DNA of 64,000 nt from Nocardia rhizosphaerihabitans (GTDB taxonomy: Bacteria > Actinomycetota > Actinomycetes > Mycobacteriales > Mycobacteriaceae): positions 434,001 to 498,000 of the forward strand of contig NZ_BMNE01000001.1 of the NCBI RefSeq assembly GCF_014646295.1, read 5' to 3'. Below the pieces are notes generated by a model. It ran no database searches and was not told the origin of the DNA. It saw only the letters and a list, made by a program, of their open reading frames with translations. A program made the translations under genes and the position numbers. This document shows positions 23,412 to 34,000 of this stretch, piece after piece (the stretch's first letter is position 1; each line of letters opens with the position of its first letter).

Positions 23412-25553
23412 ATGACCGACAAGCCCGCGACCCCGCGAACACCCGACGGGCCGGAAGCAACCGTCACCGTCGCCGACAAGCCGAGTTCCGGCACGACATC
23501 GCCTGCGGGACAAAACAGTACCGACACACCACAGCCATGGACCGCGGGCTGGCAGGCCGCCGCCACGATGTCCCCAGTACGCCCCATGTCACCCCTACCT
23601 CCGCCACTACCCCCGGCCCCGCAGCGCTGGCAACGTGTCGCCCGACCTGCGGGGGTCCTCCCGGCTGCCGCCGTGGCCGGAATCGTCGGCGCGACAGTGA
23701 TTCCGGTCGACCGCCCCGGCATCGGCTGGCTCTTGGCCGGTGGCGTGATCACCGGTGCCCTGTGCGTCGTCGACTACCGCGCCCGCTCCCGCAACACCGA
23801 CGACGATGCCCCGGCATCCGCCACCGAAACCGCTGAGAGCGGTGCGGTAGAAGCACACTCGACCACTCCACCGATGCCTGCGACAGGTGAGGCCACCGCG
23901 GAGGTCCAGGCAGCGGCGCAGGAGCCCGCCGGCAACGCTCAGGCTGCCGCGTCGACATCGGCTGTCGAGGGGTCAGCCGATGTCGAAGCGGACTCTGTCC
24001 CGAGCACCGACGAAGGCCACGTGGCAGCGAAACTGCCTGCGAGCGTGGGGGGATCCTCCCGCACGACGGAATCGTCCCGCGAAACGTCCGCAGCTGCAGT
24101 GGACGCGACCGACACCGATCGGCCGGCAGTGGTCGACAAGGATTCAGCTGCCGCGGCGCCGGGCAGCTCTTCGCCCGCGGTAGCAGCAGGTCACACCTCG
24201 TCGGCAGAAGCCGGGAAGCCTTCGCTTGCAACCCCGCCCGGGGAATCCTCGCGCACAGCACCCGACAACGCATCGGTCCAGAAGCAAGCGCAAGGCGCTG
24301 ACGACGCCACCGGCCGTGGCAAGGCGCCGAGCGCCGAGCCCATCACCGCTCGTGATCGCCTGTGGTGGACCGTGGCCGCACTCGTGCTGCTCGGGGTCGG
24401 CACGGTCCGCGCCGCCGGGTGGCTGTTCGTGCTGTGTGTGCTGGCGGCGTGTGTCGCGGGTTCGCTGGCGGTGCTGGGCCGGCGGACGTCGCGGGGCATC
24501 GTGCACGACATGGTGGCGGTGCCGTTCGCCTCGTTCGGTGCTGTGCCGTGGGCGTTTTCGGGGTTGCGGGAGGCGCGGCCCGCGGAGTTGTCGAGTGTGC
24601 GGCGGTACGGGGTGTCGGTCGCGGCGACGGTGGCGTTGCTGGTGGTGTTCGTGCCGTTGCTGGGTGGGGCGGATGCGACGTTCGCCGACTTGTTGAGCGG
24701 GTTGGTGCCCACCGTGGATGCGGCGACCGCCTGGCAGTGGATTCTGCTGTTCGGCGTGGTCGCTGCGGGTGCGCTCGGTGCGCTGTATCTGCTCGCCGGT
24801 CCGCCTGCCGCGGCGGCGGTGTCGCCGCGGCCCGCGCGGTTGTGGTCGCGGAGTGAGTGGGTGCTGCCGGTCGGTGCGCTGACCGTACTGTTCGGGGTGT
24901 TCGTCGGTGCGCAGTTCGTCGCGCTGTTCGGTGGTGACGACTACGTGCAGCGGACCGCGGGCCTGACCTACGCCGAGTACGCGCGCAGTGGGTTCTGGCA
25001 GTTGTCGGCGGTGAGCATCCTGACGCTGGCGGTGATCCTGGCGGTGCTGCGCTGGTCCTCGCACGAGACGGCCGCCGACCGGCGCTGGCTGCGGATTCTG
25101 CTGAGCGCGGTGAGCGTGCTGGCGCTGGTGATCGTCGGGTCGGCGCTCGCGCGGATGTGGACCTATCAGCAGGCGTACGGGTTCACGGTGCTGCGGCTGC
25201 TGGTGGAGGTGTGTGAGCTGTGGGTGGGCCTCGTGTATGTCCTCGTGCTGGTCGCGATCACCCGGTTGCGATGGAGCTGGGTGCCACGCGCCGCGGTCGG
25301 CACCGCGCTCGGCACGCTCATCGCGCTGGCGGTCCTCAACCCGGAACATCTTGTCGCCGATCGGAATATCGATCGCTGGGAGCACGGCAAACGCCTCGAC
25401 ACCGCCTATCTGAGCGACCTCTCCCCCGATATCATTCCCGCGCTGACGCAGCTGCCCCCCGAGCTCCGCACCGAGATCGAGGACCCCATCCGCGCCGACC
25501 TCGACGACGACCACTGGTGGTCCTGGAACTTCTCGCGCAGTTCCGCCCGCTGA
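23412..25553 (+). CDS. DUF4173 multi-pass membrane protein with a long disordered insert
   Basis: A 713-residue protein. An N-terminal Pro/Thr-rich tail (1-75) leads to two hydrophobic segments. About 180 residues of Ala/Ser/Glu-rich low-complexity sequence follow (roughly 120-305). The rest is a multi-helix membrane region ending in the DUF4173/DUF4153-like part with MWTYQQAYGFTVLRL and VLNPEHLVADRNIDRW. The function of this family is not established. It lies 75 nt after the histidine kinase on the same strand, so it may belong to that operon. GAGGGGA precedes the ATG. Confidence 0.8.
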   Translation: MTDKPATPRTPDGPEATVTVADKPSSGTTSPAGQNSTDTPQPWTAGWQAAATMSPVRPMSPLPPPLPPAPQRWQRVARPAGVLPAAAVAGIVGATVIPVDRPGIGWLLAGGVITGALCVVDYRARSRNTDDDAPASATETAESGAVEAHSTTPPMPATGEATAEVQAAAQEPAGNAQAAASTSAVEGSADVEADSVPSTDEGHVAAKLPASVGGSSRTTESSRETSAAAVDATDTDRPAVVDKDSAAAAPGSSSPAVAAGHTSSAEAGKPSLATPPGESSRTAPDNASVQKQAQGADDATGRGKAPSAEPITARDRLWWTVAALVLLGVGTVRAAGWLFVLCVLAACVAGSLAVLGRRTSRGIVHDMVAVPFASFGAVPWAFSGLREARPAELSSVRRYGVSVAATVALLVVFVPLLGGADATFADLLSGLVPTVDAATAWQWILLFGVVAAGALGALYLLAGPPAAAAVSPRPARLWSRSEWVLPVGALTVLFGVFVGAQFVALFGGDDYVQRTAGLTYAEYARSGFWQLSAVSILTLAVILAVLRWSSHETAADRRWLRILLSAVSVLALVIVGSALARMWTYQQAYGFTVLRLLVEVCELWVGLVYVLVLVAITRLRWSWVPRAAVGTALGTLIALAVLNPEHLVADRNIDRWEHGKRLDTAYLSDLSPDIIPALTQLPPELRTEIEDPIRADLDDDHWWSWNFSRSSAR

Positions 25554-25556
25554 CCG

Positions 25557-27662
25557 CTACGACGGCGGGGTGCTCCGGGACAGTCCGCTGGCCCGCAGCA
25601 CCCGCCGTCCGATGGCGGCGCGAATCGACTCCTCGGTGCCGATGATCCGCACGTGAACCCGCGCGCGGGTGATGGCGGTGTAGAGCAATTCCCTGGTCAG
25701 CAGCGTGGATTCGGGCTCGGGCAGCACCACCGAGACGGTGTCGTACTGGCTGCCCTGGCTGCGGTGGATGGTCATCGCGAACACGGTGACCACCGCGGGG
25801 AACTGGGTCGGGTGCACCAGGTACGGCTCGCTGCCCCGCTGCAGGGCCGCGCGCAGGGAACCGTCGGGGCGGCGCACGATCACCCCGGTGTCGCCGTTGT
25901 AGATGCGGGCTTCGTGGTCGTTGGCGGTGACCAGCAGCGGCTGGCCCGGGTACCAGACCGAGTGCGGCCCTTCCGGTCCCGCGCCACCTGCCGCCGCCCA
26001 GTCCGCGGCCATCCGGTCCCAGCGCTCCACACCGAACGGGCCCTGCCGGTGGGCGCAGAGCAGTCGATGCGATTCCAGTGCGGTGAGGGCGCCGACAGCG
26101 TCGCCCGCGTTCGCGGCGCCGGTGACGGCGAGGGCCGCGGTGGTCACGTCCGCGCGCACCGCGGCGGTGTCGTCGGGCGCGCACAGCGAGACGTCGTCTC
26201 CGCCCGCCCGCAGAATCGCCAGCGCGGCATCTGCGTCACCCGCGCGCACGGCGACGGCCAGGTCCGCGATCCGGCCGCCGAAGCGCCTGCCCCGCGTCAG
26301 CCGGACGATGCCGCCGCGCAGGCGGCGCTGCTCCAGTGCGCTGAGCGACTCTGTCTCCGATTGCGCTCCAGACAGATTCGCTGACGCGCCCGTCCAGAGC
26401 GACGACTCGTCCTCGCTGGCCGACCCCGCCGCAATCCGGCTTTCCGTCGCGGGCAGACCCGACACCCCAGGCGTCTGGTGTTCCGTCGCGGATGGAGCCG
26501 CCGTCCGGTGTTCCGTTGCGGGCGAACCCGCTACCGCCTGTTCGACCGCGTCGGTCCCCGTCGCAGCCTGCGCGCCGAGCGTCGAATCGGACTGAAGCAA
26601 CTCTCGCAGTGCCGGGTTCGGCGCACCGCCGATCGGCCCGGCGACCAGATCCGCCAGCACCGCGCCGGCGTCGACGGAGGCGAGCTGGTCCGGGTCACCC
26701 ACCAGCACCAGCCGGGTGTCGGGCCGCAGCGCGGAGAACAGGTGGCTCATCATCGTGAGCGACACCATGGACGTCTCGTCGACCACCACCACGTCGTAGG
26801 GCAGCCGATTGTGTTCGTGATGCCGGAACCGCGTGGTGCGTCCGCGCTGCCAGCCGAGCAGGCGGTGCAGGGTGGCGGCGGTCAGCTCGGGCAGTCCGAG
26901 CTCGGCGGCCTGCTCGCGCACCGCTTCCTGGAGTCGCGCGGCGGCCTTGCCGGTCGGCGCGGCGAGCGCGATGCGCAGGGCGGGCAGTTTCGGGGTGGCG
27001 CGGCGATGCGCGGTGAGCAGGGCGAGGATCCGGGCGATGGTGTGGGTCTTGCCGGTGCCGGGTCCACCCGCGACGACGGTGGTCCAGTGGGTGGCGGCGA
27101 GCGCGGCCGCCAGTCGCTGCCGGTCCGGGCCCGCACCGAGGGGGTCGGCGAAGAGCCGATCGAGTTCCGCGCGCACCAGTTCGGTGTCGACCGACGGGTG
27201 ATCGGCGCTGCGCTCGGTGAGCACCCGCCGCAGCGTCTGTTCCTGCTGGTAGTACCGGTCGAGGTAGAGCAGCGCGCCGCCCTCGGCATCGGCTTCGACG
27301 ATCCGCAGCGGCCGCAACGGCCCGGCTTGCCCACCACAGATCAGCGGACTGCGACGCAAGGCGGCGAGCACGCGATCGGTGTCCGGCCACGGCAGCGTCG
27401 CCGGGTCGATTCCCGTTGCGGTGTCGCGGCTTTCGTCGGCGTCGATGCCGATCTCCCGCATCCGCGCCAGCTCCAGGCACACCGACCCCGACCGCACCGC
27501 ACGCACAGCCAGCGCCGCCGCGAACAGCACGTCCTCGTCGTCCTCACGACCCATCCGTCCGAGCCGCACCGCGACGTGGACATCGGCTGCGGAGAGCACG
27601 CCCGCCTCGTTGAAGACGCGCAGCAGTCCGGTCCCCCGCTGCGCCACTTGGATAGACGTCAT
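25557..27662 (-). CDS. recD: RecBCD exonuclease subunit RecD
   Basis: A 701-residue SF1B helicase, the 5'-3' motor of the RecBCD double-strand-break nuclease. Walker A is AGGPGTGKTHT and the Walker B region is VVVVDETSMVS. Motif III is LVLVGDPDQLASVDAGAVLADLV, and the C-terminal motif is YTAITRARVHVRIIG. Between motif III and the C-terminal helicase half lies an insertion of some 70 residues rich in repeated ATEH/ATES-type units (around 26390-26590) that is absent from the standard core and looks disordered. It follows recB by 46 nt, with GAGGA upstream of its ATG. Confidence 0.93.
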   Translation of the reverse strand: MTSIQVAQRGTGLLRVFNEAGVLSAADVHVAVRLGRMGREDDEDVLFAAALAVRAVRSGSVCLELARMREIGIDADESRDTATGIDPATLPWPDTDRVLAALRRSPLICGGQAGPLRPLRIVEADAEGGALLYLDRYYQQEQTLRRVLTERSADHPSVDTELVRAELDRLFADPLGAGPDRQRLAAALAATHWTTVVAGGPGTGKTHTIARILALLTAHRRATPKLPALRIALAAPTGKAAARLQEAVREQAAELGLPELTAATLHRLLGWQRGRTTRFRHHEHNRLPYDVVVVDETSMVSLTMMSHLFSALRPDTRLVLVGDPDQLASVDAGAVLADLVAGPIGGAPNPALRELLQSDSTLGAQAATGTDAVEQAVAGSPATEHRTAAPSATEHQTPGVSGLPATESRIAAGSASEDESSLWTGASANLSGAQSETESLSALEQRRLRGGIVRLTRGRRFGGRIADLAVAVRAGDADAALAILRAGGDDVSLCAPDDTAAVRADVTTAALAVTGAANAGDAVGALTALESHRLLCAHRQGPFGVERWDRMAADWAAAGGAGPEGPHSVWYPGQPLLVTANDHEARIYNGDTGVIVRRPDGSLRAALQRGSEPYLVHPTQFPAVVTVFAMTIHRSQGSQYDTVSVVLPEPESTLLTRELLYTAITRARVHVRIIGTEESIRAAIGRRVLRASGLSRSTPPS

Positions 27663-27708
27663 CGCGGGCCGTCCTCATGAGCCGCCGTGCACAGCGGTTT
27701 CGGCATTG

Positions 27709-30700
27709 TCATCGCGCACCTCCGGCGAGCAGGTCCGACAGTGCGACGACGAGTTTCGCGGGGGGATGCCAGTCGAAGACGCCGTGGCCGGGCGGGGTGG
27801 CCGCGCCGATCATGCCGCGCACGAACAGGTACCGGGCGCCGCCGAGGTGGCGGGCCGGGTCGTAGCCGGGCAGTCGCCACCGCAGGTAGCGGTGCAGCGC
27901 CACCGCGTACAGCAGGGCCTGTAGCGGATAGTGGGAGCGGACCATCTCCGTCACCATGTGTTCGCGCCGGTAGTGCTCGACGGTGAGATCGCCGGTCCCG
28001 AGCCGGTTCGTCTTGTAGTCGACGATGAGGTAGCGGTGCTCGCCCGTGGCATCGGGTACGCGCAGCACGGCGTCGATGCTGCCGGTGAGGTAGCCGCGCA
28101 GGACAGTGTCGGGCAGCGCCGCCAGGTGGTCGGCGTAGCCGGACAGCACGTCGTCGGCGGGCAGGTGGGTCCGGAGCAGGTCGGCGATCGCGTGCATCCC
28201 TGCCGACCGGGTGCCGGGGGTGTCACCGCCACCGAGCGGGAGTTCGAATTCGAGCTCGCACAGTCGATCACGGGTCGCGATCGCGGCGAGGGAGCCGAAA
28301 TCGGCCGGGGTACGCAGGACTTCGAGGAGGGCGGTGGACAGCAGGTCGACGTCGAGTTCGGCCATGGTGTGCTCGACCGCTTCCACGCAGCGGGTGTGGA
28401 CCTCGGCGGCGAGGTCGGGCGCGGAGGTGTCGACCGTTTCGAGCACGCTGTGCACGAGCGTGCCGAACTCGGCGCCGTAGGGCAGGGCATTCATCAGGGA
28501 GGGCGCGCCCGTGCCGCCGGTGGGGGCGTCGACGGGAGCTTCGGCCGGTTCGTCGTCGGGGCCAGGGCCGTCTTCGGGCTCCTCCTCGGTGACGCCTGCG
28601 ATGTCGTGGGCGCCCGCCGTGAGCGCGGAGTACGAGGTCCGTCGCCACTGCTGGTCGAGTACTCGCGTGAAACCGGCCGCGGCCAGCTCACCGGTCGGCA
28701 GTTCGGTGCGGACCCGCCGTGGCGCGACGTCCTCGGGACGGTCGACGGCGGTCACCGAGATCACCTCGGACGCGGGTGCGGCCCACTCCGAAATCCGTTG
28801 CACCGCTGCGGCATCCGCAGGAATCTCCGCCCGCCGCGGCACCTGCGCCGACCCCGGCCGTCTCCCGAGGATCATCCGGTGCAGCGGCGCGGCGCCGGTG
28901 GTGACCGCGGGCGCCCACCAGGCGACGACCTGGCACATGGCGCGGGTCAGCGCGACATACAGCAGGCGCAGCTCCTCCCCCGATTCCTCGGCCTCACAGC
29001 GCATTTGGCGTTCGCTGTAGCCGGGCGCCTCCTTGCCCCCGATATCGAGGACGCGGGTGCCGTTGTCGTCGTGGAACAGCAGCGTCGCGGGGTAGGGGTT
29101 CTTGGCGCTGTCCCACGCGAAAGGCAGGTAGACGATGGGGAATTCGAGGCCCTTGCTGGCGTGCACGGTCGCGATCTGCACCGCCGCGGCGTCCCGGTCC
29201 AGGCGCCTGCTGCGGCCGCTGATGCTGCCCGCCTCCGGGTCGCGCACCCGGTCGGCGAGCCAGCGGGTCAGCGCGGTCAGGCCGAGCCCGTCGGCGAGGG
29301 CGACCTCGTCGAGCAGCTGGGCGAGATGGCGCAGGTCGGTCAGTTCGCGTTCGCCGTTGTCCACCGCGAGCAGGCGCGGCGCGAGATCGGTTTCGGTGGC
29401 GAGCTTGTCGAAGACCGCGGCGAATCCCGCGCGGCCGAACAGCCGGGCCGCCTCCCGCAGCTGGGTGGACACCCGGCCGACGAGATCGGCTCCGCCGGAG
29501 TCGATCTCGGCCACGGTCACGCCCAGGATCGGCGTGCACGCGGCCAGCCGCACCCGGTCGCCGCGATGCGGCTGCTCCAGCGCCCGCAGCACCCACAGCC
29601 AGTCGGTAGCGGCCACCGTCGCGAAAACGCTGGTGCCACCGGCCAGGACGGAGGCGACACCGACCCGGTCCAAGGCGGCCCGCACCACGTCGATCTGGGT
29701 GCGGGTACGCACCAGGACCGCGATATCGCCGGGCCCGATCGGCCTGCGAACCCGTCCGTCGCCGACCTCGGTGAGCGAATGATCCGCGCCCCGTTCGGGT
29801 TTGGCCTCGATCATCGCCCCGGACTCGAGCAACGTCACGATGTCGGCGGCCAGGTCGTCGGCCACCTTGGCCCGCTGCCTGCCGACCGAGGGAAACCCCG
29901 ACCGGTTGCGTGGCCCTGCCCCGGTGCGTGGCAGCACCCGCAGCCGCAGCGGCGTGATCACCTCGGGGTCGCCGTGCAGGCGGGTCGCGGGCCGGGTCGG
30001 CGTGACGGGGTAGACGCTGATCTCGGGGTGGCCCAATTCCGCACCGCCGCACAGATGGTCGACGGCGCGCAGCAGGCCCGCGTCGCTGCGCCAGTTGCGG
30101 GTGAGTTCGCTACGCTGCTCGGCGAGGGCGACGGCGTCGAGATAGCTGAGGACCTCCGCACCGCGGAAGGCGTAGATGGCCTGTTTCGGGTCACCGACCA
30201 GGACGAGGGTGGCATGGCCGTGGAAGGCAAGGCGCAGGATGTCCCACTGCAGCGGGTCGGTGTCCTGGAACTCGTCGACCAGCGCCACCCGGTACCGCTG
30301 CCGGATCCGCGCGCAGGCCCGCGGACCGTGCTCCGGGTCGGCGAGGACCTCGTGCAGCAGGACCAGCAGATCGTCGAAATCACGCAGTCCCGCACGGCGT
30401 TTGCGGCGTTCGGTTTCGGCGCGGACCGCCGTTGCGAAGGCGACCCGCTCACCGGCCGCGCCGTCGGTGCGTGGCGCGAGGTCGGCGTGCCGGTCGTGCA
30501 CGGCGGCCAGGGCGAGGGTGTGCGCGTCACGGAGGGTGAACGGCGCCCGGTCGCGGGCGTAACGCGCCAGGTAGAGGTCGTCGGCGACGGTGGCGACGAG
30601 TTCGTCGACCGATTCCACCAGCCGGGCGCCCGGATCGTGCTCGCCCGCCAGGCCGAGTTCGTCGAGCATGCGCTGGCAGAACGAGTGCGTGGTAGCGATG

Positions 30701-31074
30701 GTGCCCGCGTCGAAATCGGCGAGGGCGGTGAGCAACCGGTGCCTGCGCAGCCGCAGCGTCGCGGGGTCGGTGTCGGCCAGTGCGCGCACCAGCTCGTCCG
30801 GGTGGGCCCGCGCGATGTCCTGGTCGGCCAGGGCGGCGGCGACGGTGACGAAGCGGTCCCGTGTCCGTTCGCGCAGTTCCTGGGTGGCGGCGCGGCTGAA
30901 GGTCACCAGCAGCAGTTCGGTGATGCCGATCCCCGCCTCGGCGACATAGCGGACGGCGAGACCGACGATGGCGTGCGTCTTGCCCGTGCCCGCGCTGGCC
31001 TCGAGCACGGTGGTGCCCTCGGGCAGCGCGCCCGCGGCGTCGAAGGCGGCGGGCGCCGACATCGTCCCGGTCAT
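27709..31074 (-). CDS. recB: RecBCD helicase-nuclease subunit RecB
   Basis: A 1121-residue UvrD-like SF1A helicase fused to a C-terminal nuclease. Walker A is EASAGTGKTHAIV, the DExx box is VALVDEFQDTDPLQW, and the nuclease active site is LIVDYKTNRLG. The start at 31074 is supported by an ATGA overlap with the end of recC, the usual arrangement in this operon; a longer in-frame extension into recC was not used. In actinobacteria RecBCD acts beside AdnAB in break processing. Confidence 0.95.
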   Translation of the reverse strand: MTGTMSAPAAFDAAGALPEGTTVLEASAGTGKTHAIVGLAVRYVAEAGIGITELLLVTFSRAATQELRERTRDRFVTVAAALADQDIARAHPDELVRALADTDPATLRLRRHRLLTALADFDAGTIATTHSFCQRMLDELGLAGEHDPGARLVESVDELVATVADDLYLARYARDRAPFTLRDAHTLALAAVHDRHADLAPRTDGAAGERVAFATAVRAETERRKRRAGLRDFDDLLVLLHEVLADPEHGPRACARIRQRYRVALVDEFQDTDPLQWDILRLAFHGHATLVLVGDPKQAIYAFRGAEVLSYLDAVALAEQRSELTRNWRSDAGLLRAVDHLCGGAELGHPEISVYPVTPTRPATRLHGDPEVITPLRLRVLPRTGAGPRNRSGFPSVGRQRAKVADDLAADIVTLLESGAMIEAKPERGADHSLTEVGDGRVRRPIGPGDIAVLVRTRTQIDVVRAALDRVGVASVLAGGTSVFATVAATDWLWVLRALEQPHRGDRVRLAACTPILGVTVAEIDSGGADLVGRVSTQLREAARLFGRAGFAAVFDKLATETDLAPRLLAVDNGERELTDLRHLAQLLDEVALADGLGLTALTRWLADRVRDPEAGSISGRSRRLDRDAAAVQIATVHASKGLEFPIVYLPFAWDSAKNPYPATLLFHDDNGTRVLDIGGKEAPGYSERQMRCEAEESGEELRLLYVALTRAMCQVVAWWAPAVTTGAAPLHRMILGRRPGSAQVPRRAEIPADAAAVQRISEWAAPASEVISVTAVDRPEDVAPRRVRTELPTGELAAAGFTRVLDQQWRRTSYSALTAGAHDIAGVTEEEPEDGPGPDDEPAEAPVDAPTGGTGAPSLMNALPYGAEFGTLVHSVLETVDTSAPDLAAEVHTRCVEAVEHTMAELDVDLLSTALLEVLRTPADFGSLAAIATRDRLCELEFELPLGGGDTPGTRSAGMHAIADLLRTHLPADDVLSGYADHLAALPDTVLRGYLTGSIDAVLRVPDATGEHRYLIVDYKTNRLGTGDLTVEHYRREHMVTEMVRSHYPLQALLYAVALHRYLRWRLPGYDPARHLGGARYLFVRGMIGAATPPGHGVFDWHPPAKLVVALSDLLAGGAR

Positions 31075-34000
31075 GGCTGTCCCTGACTCTCGGCGGCGAG
31101 CAGCGGCGCCCACCAGCGGCGCGCGACCGCGCCGAAGCGGGTGCTCTCCGCCTCGCCCGCCCGCGCGGATTCGGCGGCGAGCTGGGCGAATCGGGGTGCG
31201 CGGCCCCACACGTAGCGCAGGTAGCGGTCGGTGTGGTCGCCGAATTTGTCGGGGCCGTTGGGTCCGCCGTCGAAGGCGTGTTCGGCGGCGAGCAGGGCAT
31301 CGGCGACGCTGTCGCCGCGGAAACGGCGCTCGGCGTAGGCGGCGGTGGCGGCGGGCGCGACCGGCAGCGGTTCACACAGCCCCTCGTCGCGCAGGCGGAC
31401 CAGGTCGCGCAGGACGGCCAGCGCGGCGGGAGCCTCCGGCGCCACGATCACCGAGCGGGCGACCGGCCTGCTGCGGAACTGGCCGCGGCCGGTGCTGATC
31501 GCCCGCCACGACCTGTCCTCGGTCGCGGCGAGCGCGAGCAGCGAAACCCACGCCGCCAGACGGTGTTTGGGCGCCAGCCGGGAGTAGGTGGTGCGCACCA
31601 GCGTCTCACCACGTACTTCGGGGACGGTGCCGGCGAGAGTGCGGCCGTTGCCGAGATCGATCGCGATGTCGACGGCGCGCGGGGATGCTTCGTAGTCGGG
31701 CAGTGCCGTGCGAACGAGCGTGTCGACGGTGCCTTCGACCTCGTCGAGGACCGCGGCACCGAAACCGAACGGCGGCAACGTGCCTCGTCGCCATTCGGCG
31801 GCACGCAGGCCGGCGGGGTCGGCGCCGGTGAGTCGCGCCGTCAGCATCCGTTCGCCCAGATCCCATTTCGCCAGGCCGTCGAGTTCGATCGGCAGCTGAT
31901 CGGCGATGTCCTCGGCTTCCTCGGGCACCCGCAGCCCGAGCCGCTGCCACAGGAACGCGCGCACCGGGTGTTCGGCGAACGCGATGAGTTCCGCCAATGC
32001 GACATCCGCGAGCGGGGCGGGCGGCAGCGGCGCGGTCAGCAGCGGCGGACGCGGCTGGGACGGGCGCGCGGCGGCCCTGGCACCGGCCAGGGCGACGGTG
32101 TCGAAACTGCGCGGACGGTCCGGGGCGAAGTTGCGACGATCGAAGGACTGCAAGGGGTGCCGGACATGGACCGCGTCCATCGCCGCCCGGCCCACATGGG
32201 CGGTGAGAACGTCGAGCAGCTCGGCCACCGGCACCGCGGGTGGACGGGCGGCGCCGGTCACCGGGTCGGCACCGGTGTGCAGGATCAGCAGCTTCTCCCC
32301 TGCCGCCATGATCGCGTCGAGCAGCAGCTGGCGGTCCTCGCTGCGGGCATCGCGCTCGCCGACCAGCGGATCGCGGGCCAGCAGGTCGTCGCCGTCGACG
32401 GTGCCGGGGCGAGGGAAGACGTCGTCGTCGAGACCGAGCAGGAACACGACCTTGTGCGGCACCGACCGCATCGGGACCAGCGTGCACACGGTGAGTTCGC
32501 CGGTGCGGAAATTGGCGCGGCCCGGCCCGCCCGCCAGGCGCCCGGTCAGCAGCACCGCGACATCGGCCAGCCGCAGCGGTGTGGCACCGGCGTGCTCGGT
32601 GGCGGCGACGATCTCGCGGCGCGCCTCGGTCCGGATCCAGGAGTGCGCGTCCGGCACGTCGGTGAGCAGGTCGACCGCGCGCAGCAGCACCGCCGTCCAT
32701 TCCGCGGCAGGCCGCGGGCCGCGCAGATCGCGCAGGCAGACGGCGAGCCGGTCGACGAATTCGGCGAACCGGCCCGCCAGGTCGACATCGTTGGAGTCGA
32801 CGTCGTCGAGCGGCAAGGCCAGATCCAGCCAGTCGTCACCGGACTCGTCGGCGGTGACGCCGAGCAGGATCCGGTCGACGGCGGCATTGAGGGTGTTCTG
32901 CGCGAAATCGGCGAGGCCGAACGCCTCGCGCTGCCGCTGCCCGATCCCCCAGCGGGCGCCCGACTCGGCCGCCCACTCGCGCAGTCGCTCGATATCGTCG
33001 TCGTCGAACCCACAGCGGCGGCGCACGGTCTCGCTCGCCGCCAGGTCCAGCACCTGCGTCACAGTGACGCGTCCGTCGGCCAGCTCCAGCAGCTCGATGA
33101 CCACGGCCAGCATCGGGTTGGTGACCGCCCGCCCGCGATCGGCGAGCCGGACCCGCAGCTGGTGCGCCGGATGCTCGCCTTCGACGGGCAGATCCACCGC
33201 GCCTGCCCCGCGATGCCCGAAGGCCGCGCGCACCAGCGGGGCGTAGGCCTCGACGTCCGGGCACATGATCAGCACGTCACGCGGTTGGAGCGTGGGGTCG
33301 GCCGAGAAGGTGGTCAGGAGCAGGTCGCGCAAGACCTCCACCTGCCGGGCGGGTCCGTGACAGGCGTGCACCTCGACGGTGCCGTCCGGCAGCACGCCCG
33401 CGCCCGGAACCCGGTCGTCGCGGACAGCGGTCTGCACGGCGCCGAGCAGGGTGATCGCCGCAGGCTCGGCGGGGAGGTGACTCTCGTTGTGCAGCAACGG
33501 GTTCAGACGCTGTTGCAGTTCGCGAACGTCTCTGGCCAGCCCGGACAGGAGGGGGTGGTGCACCAGATCGACGGTGTGATCGGCCGATCGCGGGGCCACG
33601 CCGCCGCGCTGCGGCGTTCCCATCGCCTCAGCCAGCGCCGTCCACATCGCGGGGCTCGGATGCGCGAGCCACAGGTGGACCTCGCGATGTTCGGCCAGGG
33701 CGGTCAGCACGGCGAGCTGATCGGCGGGCAGCCGGGTGAGACCGAACAGGGACAGGCGTTCGGGAAGATCGACGGAACCAGGTTCGGCCCGCAGCCGGGC
33801 GCACGCGACCGCCAGGCGTTCGGCCGGGCTCGGCGAGCCGACGGCCGTGCGCAACGCCCGCCAGAGCAGGGGTTGCCAAGCCAGATCGTCGGGCACGGTC
33901 CCGCCCGCGCCGTCGGTATCGGCGCCCGCCGCCCAGTCGAGGAGCAGTTGCGGTCGCTGCGCGGCGTAGGAGTCGAACAGTGTCGCGAGGTGCGCGGCGG

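Noticed and set aside
27931..31086. A 1051-codon open frame antisense to recB
   Set aside because: Its codons mirror those of recB, a known effect of very high GC3 on the opposite strand. It has no family motifs, and recB shows a full helicase-nuclease.
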